Source: Actinomycetota bacterium (lineage in GTDB: Bacteria; Actinomycetota; Acidimicrobiia; Spongiisociales; UBA4744). Taken from it: a stretch of 43,925 nucleotides of DNA. The notes under the pieces are model-generated. The model ran no database searches. It saw only the letters and a list, made by a program, of their open reading frames with translations, and had not been told where the DNA came from. The position numbers and the translations under genes were made by a program. This document shows positions 23,832 through 31,909 of this stretch, one piece after another (the first letter of the stretch is position 1; the number at the start of each line of letters is the position of its first letter). The stretch is from NCBI GenBank assembly GCA_013152275.1, contig JAADGS010000032.1, positions 1 through 43,925 of the forward strand, given 5' to 3'.

Positions 23832-25198
23832 CCGAATCCACAGACGTCGACACGATCGTCATCGGCGGTGGAATGGCCGGTCTCCCGTTCGCGCTGCGTG
23901 CCGCTCGGCGGGGTTCGACGGTGCTCATCGAAGGTGATCTCCTCGGAGGTACCTGTCTGAACCGGGGATGCATCCCGACCAAGACGATGATCCACTCTGC
24001 CAAGGTCGCGCATCTGGCGCGGCGCGCCGACGAATTCGGGATCGACGTGGGACCGGTTTCTGTCGACCTGGGCCGGATCGTCGACCGCAAAGATGCGATC
24101 GTCGAAGCCGTCAGGAATGGGTCGTATCGGGCGGCGGAGCGAGCGACGAATCTCACGCTTGTCGAGAACTGGGCCCGGTTCGTGGGACCGCACGCCGTCG
24201 AGGCCGGAGGGGCCGTGTACCGGGCCGCCCGGATCGTGATCAACACGGGCGCTCGTCCAACCGTGCCCGATCTGCCGGGGATCGGCGAGGTGCCGACTCT
24301 CGACTCGACGGCCGCGTTGGATCTTCGTGAGGCGCCGGAGCATCTGATCGTGATGGGCGGCGGCTATGTGGGCTGTGAGTTCGCCCAGATGTACCGCAGA
24401 TTCGGATCTCGGGTAACGGTGGTCCATCGCCGATCGCGTCTGCTTCCAGCCGAGGATCCCGAGGCCTCCGAAGTCGTCGAGCGTGTGTTCCTGCGTGAGG
24501 GCATCGAGTTGTTGCTCGGCGAGGAACCCACCGCGGTACGCGCGGCAAACGGCTGCATCGAGCTGTCCGTCGGTGGACGTGATGTCGGGGCGTCGCATCT
24601 CCTCGTGGCGGTCGGGAGAACACCCAACACGTCACGGCTCGGCCTCGAGATACCGGGTGTGGCGGTCGATGATGGGGGATTCATCGTCGCCTCCGAACGG
24701 TTCGAAACGTCGGCTGCCGGTGTCTACGCGATCGGCGATGTGATCGGACCACCACTGTTCACGCACTCGGCGAGAGACGACGCAGCGCTTCTCGCGCGAC
24801 ATCTGTTCAACGGAGAGGACATCACGACGTCGACACGACTGGTCCCACATGCCGTGTTCACCGACCCCGAGGTCGCCACATTCGGGATGACGCACGCCGA
24901 AGCGGAGACACGGTACGGCGAAGCGGCAGTGGGGGTCGAGAACTTCCGCGGCGTGGCCAGAGCGAAGGCGATCGGTGAGACGGACGGGTTCGTCAAGATC
25001 GTCACCAGGCCCGATCGAGTGATCGTCGGAGCCACGATCGTCGGACCCGATGCCGGGAACCTCATCCACGAACTCGTCGTCGCCGCGTACGCGGGGCTCA
25101 CCGTCGACCAGGTGCGCAACGCGATCCACATCCATCCCACGCTGGCAGAAGCGGTGAACGCCGCCGCCGGAGGGGTCCACCGACCAACAACGGCGTGA
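23828..25198 (+). CDS. MerA-like FAD-dependent pyridine nucleotide-disulphide oxidoreductase
   Basis: This 456-residue flavoprotein has an N-terminal FAD site (IVIGGGMAGLPFALRAA), a redox-active pair GGTCLNRGCIPTK (Cys43, Cys48), an NAD(P) site MGGGYVGCEFAQMY, and a C-terminal dimerisation domain with HIHPTLAEAV. Unlike the MerA encoded at 19211-20857, it has no HMA domain and no C-terminal Cys-Cys (it ends HRPTTA), so it may not reduce Hg(II) efficiently. The HIHPTL motif is as in dihydrolipoamide dehydrogenase-type proteins. GTG 23828 overlaps the ccdA stop. It could reduce a thiol carrier supplying CcdA, which is inference from the operon. Confidence 0.85.
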   Translation: MTESTDVDTIVIGGGMAGLPFALRAARRGSTVLIEGDLLGGTCLNRGCIPTKTMIHSAKVAHLARRADEFGIDVGPVSVDLGRIVDRKDAIVEAVRNGSYRAAERATNLTLVENWARFVGPHAVEAGGAVYRAARIVINTGARPTVPDLPGIGEVPTLDSTAALDLREAPEHLIVMGGGYVGCEFAQMYRRFGSRVTVVHRRSRLLPAEDPEASEVVERVFLREGIELLLGEEPTAVRAANGCIELSVGGRDVGASHLLVAVGRTPNTSRLGLEIPGVAVDDGGFIVASERFETSAAGVYAIGDVIGPPLFTHSARDDAALLARHLFNGEDITTSTRLVPHAVFTDPEVATFGMTHAEAETRYGEAAVGVENFRGVARAKAIGETDGFVKIVTRPDRVIVGATIVGPDAGNLIHELVVAAYAGLTVDQVRNAIHIHPTLAEAVNAAAGGVHRPTTA

Positions 25199-25516
25199 TG
25201 GCCGATCGGCGGACCTGCCGCGACGACACGGGGCGTCGTTGCCGGTGTCGGTCCGAAGGGGTCGCCCTACGGTCGGGGCACACCATGGGTTCGTGCACCT
25301 CGAGGATCCTGCCGGGGGTATGCCGTTCGGTGATCGGTGCGATCCGAGTAGTCCGGTGACACGTTTTCTCGGGCCTGGGGACACCGGGCGAGACCAACTC
25401 CTCCGCCTCGGTCGACGGAATGTCGGATCGTGAACGGAATTGTGTCGTCCGGAGCGACACGTTTCCGCCCGACCTTCGACTCAATCGTTGGGACCATACA
25501 CAAAGGAGGTGGCCCC
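25199..25516. other. 318-bp intergenic region
   Basis: No gene is recognised. A weak GC-rich inverted repeat around 25220-25242 (ACGAC...GTCGT) may be a terminator for the preceding operon. The right end holds a very strong ribosome site, AAAGGAGG, before ATG 25517. A promoter for the Met-rich operon probably lies here, but no MerR-type dyad like that at 27478 was found. Confidence 0.35.
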
Positions 25517-25984
25517 ATGAGTTGGTTGAAGAAGAACACCAAGACCGAGCGGAAAGCATCGGCTCCTGCCCCCGCATCCCAGGGTGGACAAGCCGGCATG
25601 GACCAGATGGTTCGGATGCTGGCTGCCGCGCCGGAGGATCGGCGGACAATGATGCTCGGAGATCGCCTCGCCGTGTTCGCCGGTCAAGACGAAGCGTCTC
25701 GCGAGCGCGCCATGAAGGGGATGCTCGCCGCAGCGTTGCAGCTTCCCGAAGACGGCTACCGGAAGATCGCCGCGTCACGCTTCAAGGCGTTGAACGGGCT
25801 CGATGCCGATACCCGGATGACGCTGATGAAGTCGCACGCCGCCGTGGTCAAGTCGTTGCCGGCCGACCAGCAGCAGAGGGAGATGAAAACGATGAAGCAG
25901 ATCGTCTCCGCCCTGCCGGAAGCCGAACGTGGCCGGATGATGGCCATGATGCAGAACCTCGGGCTGATGGGAGAGGCGGGATGA
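25517..25984 (+). CDS. Methionine-rich helical-repeat protein of unknown function
   Basis: This 155-residue protein has no signal peptide or membrane segment. After a Lys/Ala/Pro-rich N-terminus, residues ~30-152 consist of about six ~19-residue repeats with a loose pattern L-P/D-x-(D/E)-x-R-x2-M-M. Examples are APEDRRTMM, LPEDGYRKI, LDADTRMTLM, LPADQQQREM and LPEAERGRMMAMM. Seventeen of 155 residues are Met (about 11%). The repeat resembles the superhelical N-domain of MgtE magnesium channels in style, but I do not claim homology. Such Met density could bind soft metals. The stop overlaps the next start (ATGA), and the same kind of repeat recurs at the end of the third gene of the unit. Confidence 0.75.
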   Translation: MSWLKKNTKTERKASAPAPASQGGQAGMDQMVRMLAAAPEDRRTMMLGDRLAVFAGQDEASRERAMKGMLAAALQLPEDGYRKIAASRFKALNGLDADTRMTLMKSHAAVVKSLPADQQQREMKTMKQIVSALPEAERGRMMAMMQNLGLMGEAG

Positions 25985-26172
25985 GCACGCCGGCGAAGTT
26001 CATCGCCGCCTATCTCGGAGTCCTCGTCTTGATGCTGACCTGGTGGTCGACGCTCAGGGCGTCGGGGTCGGTCGGGCAGATTTGGCTCGTCGTGGCAGCG
26101 TACGGTGCGCTGCTCGCCGTGTGGGGTGTCCTGGTGCGGTGGGGACGATCACAGGAAGAGGGGACGAAGTGA
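25981..26172 (+). CDS. Small two-helix membrane protein
   Basis: This 63-residue protein has two hydrophobic segments (FIAAYLGVLVLMLTWWST and IWLVVAAYGALLAVWGVLV) and a charged tail (RWGRSQEEGTK). It starts at ATG 25981 within an ATGA overlap and ends in a GTGA overlap with the next gene, so it is certainly translated as part of the three-gene unit. I recognise no family. It may be a subunit or partner of the large membrane protein that follows. Confidence 0.75.
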   Translation: MSTPAKFIAAYLGVLVLMLTWWSTLRASGSVGQIWLVVAAYGALLAVWGVLVRWGRSQEEGTK

Positions 26173-27386
26173 CCGTCGACTGGCCGGCGATCGTCGGTGT
26201 GAGCCTCATCAGTGCCGTCTTGACACTCATGCTCTTCCCGTTCGCCGAACGGAAGGACTACCTGAAGAGCCGGCCACCATCGTTCATCGCCGGGGTGCTG
26301 TTCATGCCGTTGTTCGTCGCGATTGCCGTCATGCTGCAAACGGGCTGGGCCGATGCCGCCAAGGCAACGGTACTGGTCGTTCTCTTCCTCGGGTTCTGGG
26401 CATCGGCCGCGTGGCTGGTGCGCACCCCGATCGAGGGTGCCTATGTTCGTGGCCTCGAGTTCGGGCCGGGTCTGAACTTCCGGCCAGATCTCATCCTGCC
26501 CGGCGGAGTGATGTTGGTGAAGGGCATCATCCTCACCGGGGTGGGGACGTTGATCGCCGTTCAGGGCGTCTTCGGGCTGCCGAAATGGAGCTGGTCGGGG
26601 TTCATCCTTGCGTTCATCGGCATCATCACGATCATCCCCATCCGGGGAATGGCCAAGATGATCGCTCGAAGAGAGCGGTTCCTCGGCAACGACCCGCGCT
26701 GGCAGGTACCGGTGCGCTGGGCGCTGCTGGTCGGTGGCCTTGCGGTCCTGCTCTACGGTTTTCTGAGCGCGTTCATGGGAGGGACGCCCTTCGTCGATCT
26801 CCTCCCGAAGGCCGAGCTTTCCTGGCTCTCGGTCATCCTCCTCGTTGCCTCGTCCGCGTCGCTGTGGATCCGGGAAGTACGGAAGGCGAATCTCCTCGAG
26901 GGAACCGAGACCATGGCACAGCGGTTCGCATCGAACCTGTGGCTGTACCTGTCCGTCCTCGCCTACATGTATGGATTCATCGTGCTCTTCATGGGCACGT
27001 ATATGTACCCACACCCGGGAACGAATCCGTGGGGTGTGGTGCTCGGAGCCGGGTTGTTCATTGCGGGGCTGTCGCTGATGATCGGGTTCCGGCCGTTCGC
27101 GACCAGGAATGAGCTGAGCGGGACGATCGGCATCATGGTCGGGATGCTCGCGGCCCTCGAGAAGGAGGAGCGATGGAAGATGATGATGAGTCGCATCCGC
27201 ACCATCGCCGCATATCCGACCATCCAGTGCACCTGGCATGTCGGCACCATGGCCTCGGCTCTCGATGGGTTGTCGACGGTCGATCGGGAGCGTGTCGAGA
27301 CGACTCGCAACGAGGTGATGATGTCGCTGTCGAGTCAGGAACGGCAGGCGATGATGATCGCCATGGATCGACTTCGGGTCGCCTGA
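26169..27386 (+). CDS. Polytopic membrane protein with Met-rich helical-repeat C-terminus
   Basis: This 405-residue protein starts at GTG 26169, overlapping the previous stop. About nine membrane helices fill residues 5-315, with several Met and Trp residues and a FMGTYMYPHPGTNPW loop. The cytoplasmic-type C-terminus (residues ~318-405) carries Met-rich repeats like those of the 155-residue protein two genes upstream: LEKEERWKMMM, LSTVDRERVE, LSSQERQAMMIAM. Between them is a Cys/His/Met cluster, IQCTWHVGTM. I recognise no transporter family. The shared repeat suggests the soluble protein and this tail interact or bind the same ligand. Location inside the metal block hints at metal handling; this is inference. 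Confidence 0.75.
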   Translation: MTVDWPAIVGVSLISAVLTLMLFPFAERKDYLKSRPPSFIAGVLFMPLFVAIAVMLQTGWADAAKATVLVVLFLGFWASAAWLVRTPIEGAYVRGLEFGPGLNFRPDLILPGGVMLVKGIILTGVGTLIAVQGVFGLPKWSWSGFILAFIGIITIIPIRGMAKMIARRERFLGNDPRWQVPVRWALLVGGLAVLLYGFLSAFMGGTPFVDLLPKAELSWLSVILLVASSASLWIREVRKANLLEGTETMAQRFASNLWLYLSVLAYMYGFIVLFMGTYMYPHPGTNPWGVVLGAGLFIAGLSLMIGFRPFATRNELSGTIGIMVGMLAALEKEERWKMMMSRIRTIAAYPTIQCTWHVGTMASALDGLSTVDRERVETTRNEVMMSLSSQERQAMMIAMDRLRVA

Positions 27387-27474
27387 GGCGCGTGTTGCCC
27401 GACGTGTGACACGGGCGCTCTTGCACGTGGACGAGTGCGCCACGCCGTACCGATTCATCGTTCCGAGAATGTAC

Positions 27475-27505
27475 TTGACCTTCAAGTTGCTCGAAGGTGT
27501 ACGGT
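27475..27505 (+). promoter_or_regulatory. MerR-type promoter/operator
   Basis: A -35 TTGACC (27475-27480) and a -10 TACGGT (27500-27505) are separated by 19 bases, the over-long spacing typical of MerR-activated promoters. The spacer holds a perfect dyad ACCTTC-N9-GAAGGT (27478-27498). Transcription would start near 27512 and run through the merR gene, and perhaps into the ATPase gene. Confidence 0.85.
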
Positions 27506-27570
27506 CGGTGTCGTCGGCGTGCACCGACGGGAGATTCGGCCGGAGAGTCGGGATAGCAGGTGGTGGTGAG

Positions 27571-27981
27571 ATGAGAATCGGCGAGGTTGGGAAGGCGGTG
27601 GGGGTGGGTCCGCCGACGATCCGTTATTACGAGTCGGTCGGGGTGCTGCCGGAGCCGGAGCGGACCCCGTCGGGCTATCGCTCGTACTCGGTGGACGATG
27701 TGGAGCGACTGCGGTTTGTGACGTTGGCGAGGTCGTTGGGCATCGGGTTGGACGATATCCGCGAGATTCTGGGTCTGCGAGACCGGGGTGAGGCTCCGTG
27801 CCGGTATGTCCGTGCCGTGTTGGATCGTCAGGTGGATGCCGTTGCGGAACGAATCGGCCGGCTCGAGACCTTGTCTGAGGAGCTTCGCCGGTTGCAGCGA
27901 CTGGCTCGCACACTTCCCGATATCGACTCGGATGATCCCTGCGTGTGTCACATCCTCCAGCCTGCCGGGGCACGGCACTGA
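27571..27981 (+). CDS. MerR-family heavy-metal-responsive regulator
   Basis: This 136-residue regulator has the MerR DNA-binding domain: MRIGEVGKAVGVGPPTIRYYE, TPSGYRSY, VERLRFVTLARSLGIGLDDI. A long dimerisation helix follows. Metal-site candidates are Cys77 (APCRYVRA) at the start of that helix and a C-terminal Cys124-Val-Cys126-His127 (PCVCHIL). A Cys at the position of Cys77, rather than the Ser of CueR, is characteristic of MerR proteins sensing divalent ions (Zn, Cd, Pb, Hg) rather than Cu(I)/Ag(I). I start at ATG 27571; upstream in-frame codons lie before the predicted transcript start. It should activate the 27475-27505 promoter. Confidence 0.9.
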   Translation: MRIGEVGKAVGVGPPTIRYYESVGVLPEPERTPSGYRSYSVDDVERLRFVTLARSLGIGLDDIREILGLRDRGEAPCRYVRAVLDRQVDAVAERIGRLETLSEELRRLQRLARTLPDIDSDDPCVCHILQPAGARH

Positions 27982-28256
27982 CCGTGCGTGGAACGACGGC
28001 AACGACAGTCCCCGACGACTTGGACGTGAGGGGCAGATGGCGGCAGCGGCATCGATGACGTTCACGGTGCAGGGGACTGCACGGGATCCGCAGACAGCCT
28101 CGGATCTGCGCCGAGCCATCTGGACGGTGTGATCCGGGCCCGAGCCGGCTACGACGGTGCCGGGTGGAGGTGCGTTTCTACCCGGACCGGGTGTCAAAGG
28201 ACGTCGTTCGAGGACGGATCCGAGCCTCGGGTTTCGAACCCGATTGAACAAACGAG

Positions 28257-30707
28257 ATGACAGAGATGGCCGACGGATCCACAGACCGAAACACCGACAT
28301 CGAGGGCGCACAGGCTGTGTTCCGGATGAAGATCGGTGGCATGTCGTGCTCGTTCTGTGCGTCGACGATCAACAAGGCCTACGGGCGGATCGACGGTGTG
28401 TATGAGGTGGGCGTGTCGTTGGCCCATGAGGAGGGGCTGGTCAGGTACGACCCTTCCAAGGTGACGCCGGAGAAGTTGCGCCGCACGCTGGAGGAACTGG
28501 GCTACACGTATCGGGATCCGGAGAAGGTGCGAAGCTTCGACGAGGACGCCGACGAGCTTCGCCGTGAGCGGGGCCGGTTGATCGCCGCGGGGAGTTTCGC
28601 CGTGGCGAGTCTGCTGCTGATGTTGTTCGGCCGGTGGCTCGATCTCGTCGAGATCCCGCTGATGCCCTGGCTGTTGTTGGCGTTGGCGCTGAACACGATG
28701 TTCGTCACGGGCTGGTTCATCAAGAAGATGGCATGGGCGTCGCTGCGCCGTGGCATTCTGAACCAGCACGTGCTGTTGGAGTTCGCCGCGTTCGCCGGGA
28801 TCGCCGGCGGCTTGATGGGTCTGTTCGTGTTGAACGATTTCCCGGTCGGTGACTTCTTCGCCGCCGCCACTCTGGTCACCACCTATCACATTCTGTCGCA
28901 CTACTCGTCGCTGGTCGTGCGCACGCGCGCATCGCAGGCGGTTCGCCGTCTCATGGCGCTACGTCCCGATACCGCCCGGGTGATCCGTAACGGTGAAGAG
29001 AGCGAGACACCGATCGACGGCGTGGTCTCAGGCGACCGTGTCCGCATTCGACCAGGTGAGTCGATCCCGGTCGACGGAATCGTCGTGGACGGGCTCTCGG
29101 CGGTGGACGAGGCGCTCGTGACCGGCGAGTCGATTCCTGCAGAGAAGGGTCCCGGCGACGACGTGATCGGCGGATCCATCAACCAGACCGGCACCCTCGT
29201 CGTGCAAGTGACTCGGGTCGGCGAGGACGCGTTCCTCTCTCGGGTGGGGCGTTTCATCGACGAGGCCCGAAGCCTCCGCCCCGGCGTGCTGCAGATCGTC
29301 GACGTCGTACTCCGTTACTTCGCACCCACCGTGCTCATCCTTGCCGCCGCCGGATTCGCGATCTGGACCGTTGCACCGGCTCTTCTCGGAGACGGACCGA
29401 ACTGGAATCGTGCATTCCTTGCCGGGCTCGCCACTTTGGTGATGGGGTACCCTTGCGCGTTGGGGATGGCCACACCGTTGGCCACTATTCGCGGCGGTGG
29501 CGAAGCAGCCCAGCGGGGGATCCTGATGCGATCGGGTGAAGCATTCCAGGTGATGGGTGACATCGCCGTCATCGTGTTCGACAAGACCGGCACGATCACT
29601 CGAAGCGAACCCACCGTGAATACCATCGTGCCGGCCGATGGCGTCAACGAAGAGGACGTGCTGCGGATGGGCGCCTCCATCGAGATGAACAGCGAACACC
29701 CTCTCGCCCGCGCCGTCGAAGGCGCCGCCGAGAATCAGGACCTCTCCCTGGTCGAAACCGATGCCTTCGAGTCCCACACCGGATACGGCGTGGAAGCCAT
29801 CGTCGAAGGCGCACGCGTTCTCGTAGGGAAACCGACCTGGCTCATCACAGAAGGTATCGATCTCACACCGCTCGACACCGACCGGCGGCGCCTCGAAGAA
29901 GCAGGCCAGACCGTCATCGCCGTTGCTCGCAGCGGACGGCTTCTCGGACTCGTCGGCATCGCCGACAACAGCAAAGACGACGCCGCCCAAACCATCCAAC
30001 GAATCAAGGACGCCGGCATCACCCCGGTCATGATCACCGGTGACAACCATCGCACCGCGCGAGCCGTCTCCACCCAGGTCGGAATCGACGAAGTACTTGC
30101 CGAGGTCCTCCCCGACGAGAAAGCCGCCGAGATCCGCCGGCTCCAGGACGACGGGACACGAGTGATGATGGTCGGTGACGGCATCAATGACGCTCCCGCC
30201 CTCACCCAGGCGGACATCGGCGTCGCCATCGGTGCCGGAACCGACATCGCCATCGAGTCCGCGGACATCGTCATCATGAGTGACCGGCTCGGTTCCGTGA
30301 TGGACGCCCACGAGATCGGCGTGTCCTCCTACCGCAAGACCAAACAGAACCTGGCGCTCGCGTTCGGCTTCAACGGAATCGGAATCGCCGCTGCGGTCAC
30401 CGGCCTCGTCAGTCCCGTCTGGGCAATGATCGCCATGATCTCATCGGTCACCGCGGTGCTCGCCAACTCGTTCGGAGGCCGGTTTCTCCGTGGCGAGGCA
30501 CGCAACAGCCGATACGAATCCTTCAGCCGAGACAGTCACCATCAGAGTCCCGATCGGCACGACGCGACCAAAGGCGGCGCACCTCACATGTTCGACCATG
30601 AGGGTCTGCTCGAACTTCGCCTGGACGGGCAAACGGTACGCTTCTGGGCCACGCTCGCCGTAGCGATCACGGCCATCACGCTTCTCGTCGGCGTCTGGTC
30701 GACTTGA
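28257..30707 (+). CDS. P1B-type heavy-metal-translocating ATPase with YPC motif
   Basis: This 816-residue pump has an N-terminal HMA domain (GGMSCSFC, Cys31 and Cys34), the TGES actuator motif, phosphorylation motif DKTGT (Asp442), the nucleotide-binding SEHPLA, and GDGINDAP. In the ion-path helix the usual CPC is Tyr398-Pro399-Cys400 (MGYPCALGMATP), losing the first cysteine. The last helices keep Asn and Met/Ser residues (FGFNGIG, WAMIAMISS) as in Cu pumps. A ~80-residue extension after FGGRFLRG ends with an extra membrane helix. The nearby MerR has divalent-type cysteines, so the ion may not be Cu(I). ATG 28266 is an alternative start; neither has a strong ribosome site. Confidence 0.9.
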   Translation: MTEMADGSTDRNTDIEGAQAVFRMKIGGMSCSFCASTINKAYGRIDGVYEVGVSLAHEEGLVRYDPSKVTPEKLRRTLEELGYTYRDPEKVRSFDEDADELRRERGRLIAAGSFAVASLLLMLFGRWLDLVEIPLMPWLLLALALNTMFVTGWFIKKMAWASLRRGILNQHVLLEFAAFAGIAGGLMGLFVLNDFPVGDFFAAATLVTTYHILSHYSSLVVRTRASQAVRRLMALRPDTARVIRNGEESETPIDGVVSGDRVRIRPGESIPVDGIVVDGLSAVDEALVTGESIPAEKGPGDDVIGGSINQTGTLVVQVTRVGEDAFLSRVGRFIDEARSLRPGVLQIVDVVLRYFAPTVLILAAAGFAIWTVAPALLGDGPNWNRAFLAGLATLVMGYPCALGMATPLATIRGGGEAAQRGILMRSGEAFQVMGDIAVIVFDKTGTITRSEPTVNTIVPADGVNEEDVLRMGASIEMNSEHPLARAVEGAAENQDLSLVETDAFESHTGYGVEAIVEGARVLVGKPTWLITEGIDLTPLDTDRRRLEEAGQTVIAVARSGRLLGLVGIADNSKDDAAQTIQRIKDAGITPVMITGDNHRTARAVSTQVGIDEVLAEVLPDEKAAEIRRLQDDGTRVMMVGDGINDAPALTQADIGVAIGAGTDIAIESADIVIMSDRLGSVMDAHEIGVSSYRKTKQNLALAFGFNGIGIAAAVTGLVSPVWAMIAMISSVTAVLANSFGGRFLRGEARNSRYESFSRDSHHQSPDRHDATKGGAPHMFDHEGLLELRLDGQTVRFWATLAVAITAITLLVGVWST

Positions 30708-31121
30708 GACGGGCCTTCCGATCTTCGCGGGAGCCGGCCTGTGCAATGGATGAGACGAGATCGCAGCAGATGTGGGCCGCGACGTGCCGCACGATGACCC
30801 CGATCCGTTGCGGCGCTACGCACGAAAGCCCGGTCGGGGTAATCCGCGACGCGATGGGCGCTCCGCAGGCGCCCGTCGCTTCGCTTTCCACCGATCAAGA
30901 CGACGAATGAGTCCGCCGCATGAGCCTCGCCTCCCGCCCACATCCGGCTTCTGGACGCCGAGCAGACGACCGGGAGCCTGGGGGCGAAGGGGGGCCGGTG
31001 ACGCTCGAACCAATCTGTCGAAACGGCGACGCGAGGCCGAAACGGCATCTTCCACACGGCACGTCGCAGGACAAGCTCCTACTGTGGCCGTGATCCGAGG
31101 ACGGGATGAGGTGAGATCGCG
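30708..31121. other. 414-bp region after the ATPase gene
   Basis: No gene is firmly recognised. A 68-codon frame (TTG 30704 to 30910) and an overlapping arginine-rich frame exist, but neither looks like a known family. The right end contains GAGGTGAG, the probable ribosome site of the methyltransferase gene at 31122. Confidence 0.35.
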
Positions 31122-31724
31122 ATGTGGCTCTACATAGTCTTGGGTGTGTCCATCGGCTTGTGGCTGGCGTTGGGGATATACGTCTTTTCCGAGATCAAGA
31201 CGACCTACGAGGCGAAGGGCACGTTCTCGAACAGGCTTCTCTACACCTGGTACGGCATGTGGGTGTTTCATCACCTTCCGGTGGTCTTGGCGTCCTGGTT
31301 TGCCGTCTGGGCGATACCGGTCGACAAGACGCTCGCTCAGATTGTCGGTCTGGTTCTGTTCGTGATCGGACTCGTACTCTTGCCGATGGGGATGATCGAG
31401 TTTCGTTCGCTGCGGAGGTCGACCGGGCAGGATATCTCGAAGCTCGTCACCTCCGGGATCTATCGATGGAGCAGGAATCCGCAGTTCGTCGGCTGGTCGT
31501 TGATGCTGTTGGGAGTATCGATCTTCGGGCGTTCGGGATTCGCCCTGGCGCTCACGTTCGTGTTCATGGTCGTTTTGCATCTGTACACCGTGCGGCTGGC
31601 GGAGCCGTATCTCGAGAATGTGTACGGAGATGAATACCGTCGGTATCTGTCCAACGCTCCGAGATACATCGGGATACCGAAAGAACCTGGGAGATCACCT
31701 GATCGGGCAACCGGGGGCAGATGA
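31122..31724 (+). CDS. Isoprenylcysteine carboxyl methyltransferase (ICMT)-like membrane protein
   Basis: This 200-residue protein has about five membrane helices and a C-terminal region characteristic of ICMT/phospholipid methyltransferase-like enzymes: LVTSGIYRWSRNPQFVGWSL (SAM-binding), then RLAEPYLENVYGDEYRRYL and RYIGIP. Eukaryotic members methylate prenylated cysteine; bacterial ones have unknown substrates and are frequently annotated close to metal-resistance genes. It lies 414 bases after the ATPase gene on the same strand, so co-regulation is possible but unproven. The N-terminal YGMWVFHHLPVVL segment is also typical of small actinobacterial homologues. Confidence 0.82.
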   Translation: MWLYIVLGVSIGLWLALGIYVFSEIKTTYEAKGTFSNRLLYTWYGMWVFHHLPVVLASWFAVWAIPVDKTLAQIVGLVLFVIGLVLLPMGMIEFRSLRRSTGQDISKLVTSGIYRWSRNPQFVGWSLMLLGVSIFGRSGFALALTFVFMVVLHLYTVRLAEPYLENVYGDEYRRYLSNAPRYIGIPKEPGRSPDRATGGR

Positions 31725-31909
31725 TCCGCCTGTTCGGAGCACGGCAGGGTGCCGGAACGGGCGCACGTGACGGCGTCCTGCTGCATACTCCGAGCAAGCA
31801 CGCTGGAGGGGTTCCGAACACGGGGCCGGGACATGGTCTGGGCAATCCCGCAGTCGGTGTCGGCTGTGGCCGTCGTGGGGGGGTGTCTGTCCGGCGCCTT
31901 GCCTCGGGA

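Noticed and set aside
28037-28132. 31-codon frame between merR and the ATPase gene
   Set aside because: An AGGGGCAG site precedes it, but the peptide has no recognisable family and no overlap with its neighbours. Support is too thin to call it a gene.
28160-28185. Stem CCGGGT...ACCCGG before the ATPase gene as a regulatory RNA
   Set aside because: Only six pairs with a 14-base loop. Such stems are frequent by chance in GC-rich DNA. The CGGGTT-TCG-AACCCG dyad at 28228-28242 was set aside for the same reason.
30704-30910. 68-codon frame overlapping the ATPase stop
   Set aside because: It has a TTG start without a ribosome site, and its composition does not resemble a conserved protein, so I describe it only as part of the gap.
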